Source of the DNA: Sporolactobacillus pectinivorans
Lineage (GTDB): Bacteria; Bacillota; Bacilli; Bacillales; Sporolactobacillaceae
DNA: 64,000 bases
Assembly (NCBI RefSeq): GCF_002802965.1
Contig: NZ_NXGA01000001.1
Location: 124,001 to 188,000, forward strand
Direction of reading: 5' to 3'
The notes under the pieces are model-generated. The model did not search any database and was not told where the DNA came from. It was given only the letters and a program-made list of their open reading frames with translations. This document shows, one piece after another, positions 62,867 to 64,000 of the stretch. The first letter of the stretch is position 1; each line of letters opens with the position of its first letter. Made by a program: the position numbers and the translations under genes.

Positions 62867-63673
62867 TTATCCTAATACGTCATCATCATCGGATCCTGAA
62901 CCGGTTGCTGTCGCAGCAGCAGGAGCCTTGATGGAGTCATGAAAATCCGGATTAAGCTGAACATAGACAACGGCGGCACATGCGCCAAGAATGCCTAGCC
63001 CGACAAGGTTCATCCCATTGACAAAGGTAGCAAGTATGAAGCCGATGAAGAAGAACGGCATAAGCGAACGTGCCCGCATCATATTGATGACCATCGCATA
63101 TCCGACAACAACGATGAATCCGCCGGAAACCTGCAGACCATGAGTGACGACCGGAGGAATGTCATTCAGCCATTGACTTACAATGCTCGTTCCGGCAACG
63201 GCAGCAACGGCTCCGGTAGGAATTGCCACACGAAGGCCCTGAAGGAACAGCGCGCCTATATGACACCACTCGATACCTCGAAAATTAGCTGTTGCCGCGA
63301 AGTGATCGGCCTGGTGCTGGAAAAATACGGCAATCGTTCGTACAAAGATCGTCAAAACCTGACCTGCGGCTGCCAGTGGAACCGCAATGGCAATACCTTC
63401 ACCAATGGACTGATGGCCGACAATAACGATAATAGCTGAAACCGTGGAAGCCAGTGCCGCATCAGGTGCCATTGCCGCTCCGACGTTCATCCAGCCAAGA
63501 GCAATCAGCTCAAGTTGACCTCCAAGAATAATACCCGTCTGTAAATCACCTAAAACAAGACCTATCAGTGTACAAGCGACGATTGGCCGATGGAACTGCC
63601 GCTCATCCATAACACTGGCCATGCCACACACTAACGCAACGAGAATAACGAGAATAAATTGCATCGCATTCAT
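62867..63673 (-). CDS. manY: PTS mannose/fructose/sorbose family IIC component
   Basis: A 268-residue integral membrane protein with about eight helices. GLVLGDLQTGIILGGQLELIALGWMNVGAAMAPDAALAS is the conserved EIIC substrate-binding segment of the mannose class. The C-terminal tail is short, acidic and alanine-rich (KAPAAATATGSGSDDDD), an unusual low-complexity end. It lies between the IIB and IID genes, the normal manXYZ order. Confidence 0.95.
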   Translation of the reverse strand: MNAMQFILVILVALVCGMASVMDERQFHRPIVACTLIGLVLGDLQTGIILGGQLELIALGWMNVGAAMAPDAALASTVSAIIVIVGHQSIGEGIAIAVPLAAAGQVLTIFVRTIAVFFQHQADHFAATANFRGIEWCHIGALFLQGLRVAIPTGAVAAVAGTSIVSQWLNDIPPVVTHGLQVSGGFIVVVGYAMVINMMRARSLMPFFFIGFILATFVNGMNLVGLGILGACAAVVYVQLNPDFHDSIKAPAAATATGSGSDDDDVLG

Positions 63674-63701
63674 AGGATAATGCCCTCCCCCTGTTTTTGT
63701 T

Positions 63702-64000
63702 TTATATTAAACCTTTGCTCTTCAGTCTGCTCATGAAGTCAGAAGCTCCGGTATTAGGCAGCTGCTGGAGAACAAGTTTGACGCCGCGTTTATCCAATTC
63801 TTTAAATGCTTCAATATCTGCCGGGCTGACTGATACCGCCTCGGAGATCAAAGTCATACCTTCCTTGAAAGTGATACCGCCGACATTGACTGCTTTTACT
63901 TCCACACCTTGATCCATCAGCCGCACGACATCCCCCGGTGTTTCCACAACCAGCAGGACATCCAGATTGACATAGGACGGATTCTTGTAACAGCGCGCCG
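63702..64000 (-). CDS. manX: PTS mannose-family IIB (or IIAB) component, C-terminal part
   Basis: About 98 C-terminal residues are in the window; the N-terminus lies beyond the right edge. VNLDVLLVVETPGDVVRLMD, AVNVGGITFKEGMTLISEAV, and DIEAFKELDKRGVKLVLQQLP match the EIIB domain of mannose-class PTS. The phosphorylated His of IIB and any fused IIA domain would be upstream of the window. It is first of the manXYZ-like operon here. Confidence 0.9.
   Translation of the reverse strand, partial: ARCYKNPSYVNLDVLLVVETPGDVVRLMDQGVEVKAVNVGGITFKEGMTLISEAVSVSPADIEAFKELDKRGVKLVLQQLPNTGASDFMSRLKSKGLI

Noticed and set aside
1..64000. CRISPR array, tRNA or rRNA genes, or prophage
   Set aside because: The 21-bp arrays lack conserved 25-40 bp repeats with unique spacers, no tRNA-like cloverleaf was noticed, and no phage structural or integrase gene is present.

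Overview
The window looks like chromosome of a low- to mid-GC Gram-positive bacterium of the Bacilli. Supporting signs are strong AGGAGG-type ribosome binding sites, frequent TTG and GTG starts, a TagF-type teichoic-acid polymerase fusion, a LemA/HtpX pair, a Bacillus-type glucose dehydrogenase, an ansA gene beside an AnsR-like repressor, YxlE/F/G-like and YcbLMNO-like modules, and a ManXYZ-type PTS. A spore-forming lactic or soil bacillus (for example a Sporolactobacillaceae-like organism) fits, but no rRNA or housekeeping marker is present to fix the genus.

Layout. 1-5 kb: start of a HxlR regulator, an alpha/beta hydrolase, a DUF1801 protein and a large M16C peptidase. 5-11.3 kb: a 1574-residue protein joining a GT2 glycosyltransferase to two CDP-glycerol glycerophosphotransferase domains, then a beta-lactamase-fold serine hydrolase. 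12-19.2 kb: htpX-lemA, DUF2252, a DUF1643-like protein, a PIN/RHH toxin-antitoxin pair and two related tyrosine phosphatases. 19.2-23.4 kb: a TnpB remnant with its RNA end, a methyltransferase, a decayed membrane-protein/XRE pair, and an ArsR-MFS unit with a shared operator. 23.5-33.7 kb: nitroreductases, acetyltransferases, gdh, trpB, YbjQ, PfpI and a MerR-SDR divergon, mixed with several decayed genes. 34-43.6 kb: GNAT, maltose acetyltransferase, a DHA2 efflux pump with a DUF4811 partner, ketopantoate reductase, a GntR-DUF1648-ABC operon, and a fluoride riboswitch with two crcB genes. 43.6-49.3 kb: gene remnants, a LysR/EamA divergon, TetR with a membrane protein, and an HxlR/zinc-ADH divergon. 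49.4-57 kb: a two-component system with a bacitracin-type ABC exporter, an SMR pump, DUF2867, and MFS plus TetR. 57-64 kb: ansA/ansR, a GT39-type membrane glycosyltransferase, a small membrane protein and the mannose-family PTS genes, cut by the window end.

Most genes are single units or pairs of one regulator with one efflux pump or detoxifying enzyme, and many of these have a visible operator. Examples are the 19-bp-spacer MerR promoter, shared ArsR and TetR operators, a 21-bp GntR palindrome and a direct repeat for the OmpR-type regulator. The region reads as an accessory stress/efflux zone in turnover. It holds at least eight recognisable gene remnants (XRE, membrane protein, SRPBCC, aminoglycoside phosphotransferase, GlpF, TnpB and short unidentified ORFs), one MITE-like element that rewrote the end of a histidine kinase, and three intergenic arrays of an exactly 21-bp-spaced repeat.

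No clearly new multi-gene system is proven. The strongest leads are the 21-bp phased repeat family, the GT2-TagF-TagF fusion, the structured leader of the stand-alone trpB, and the terminator placed directly in front of the response regulator.
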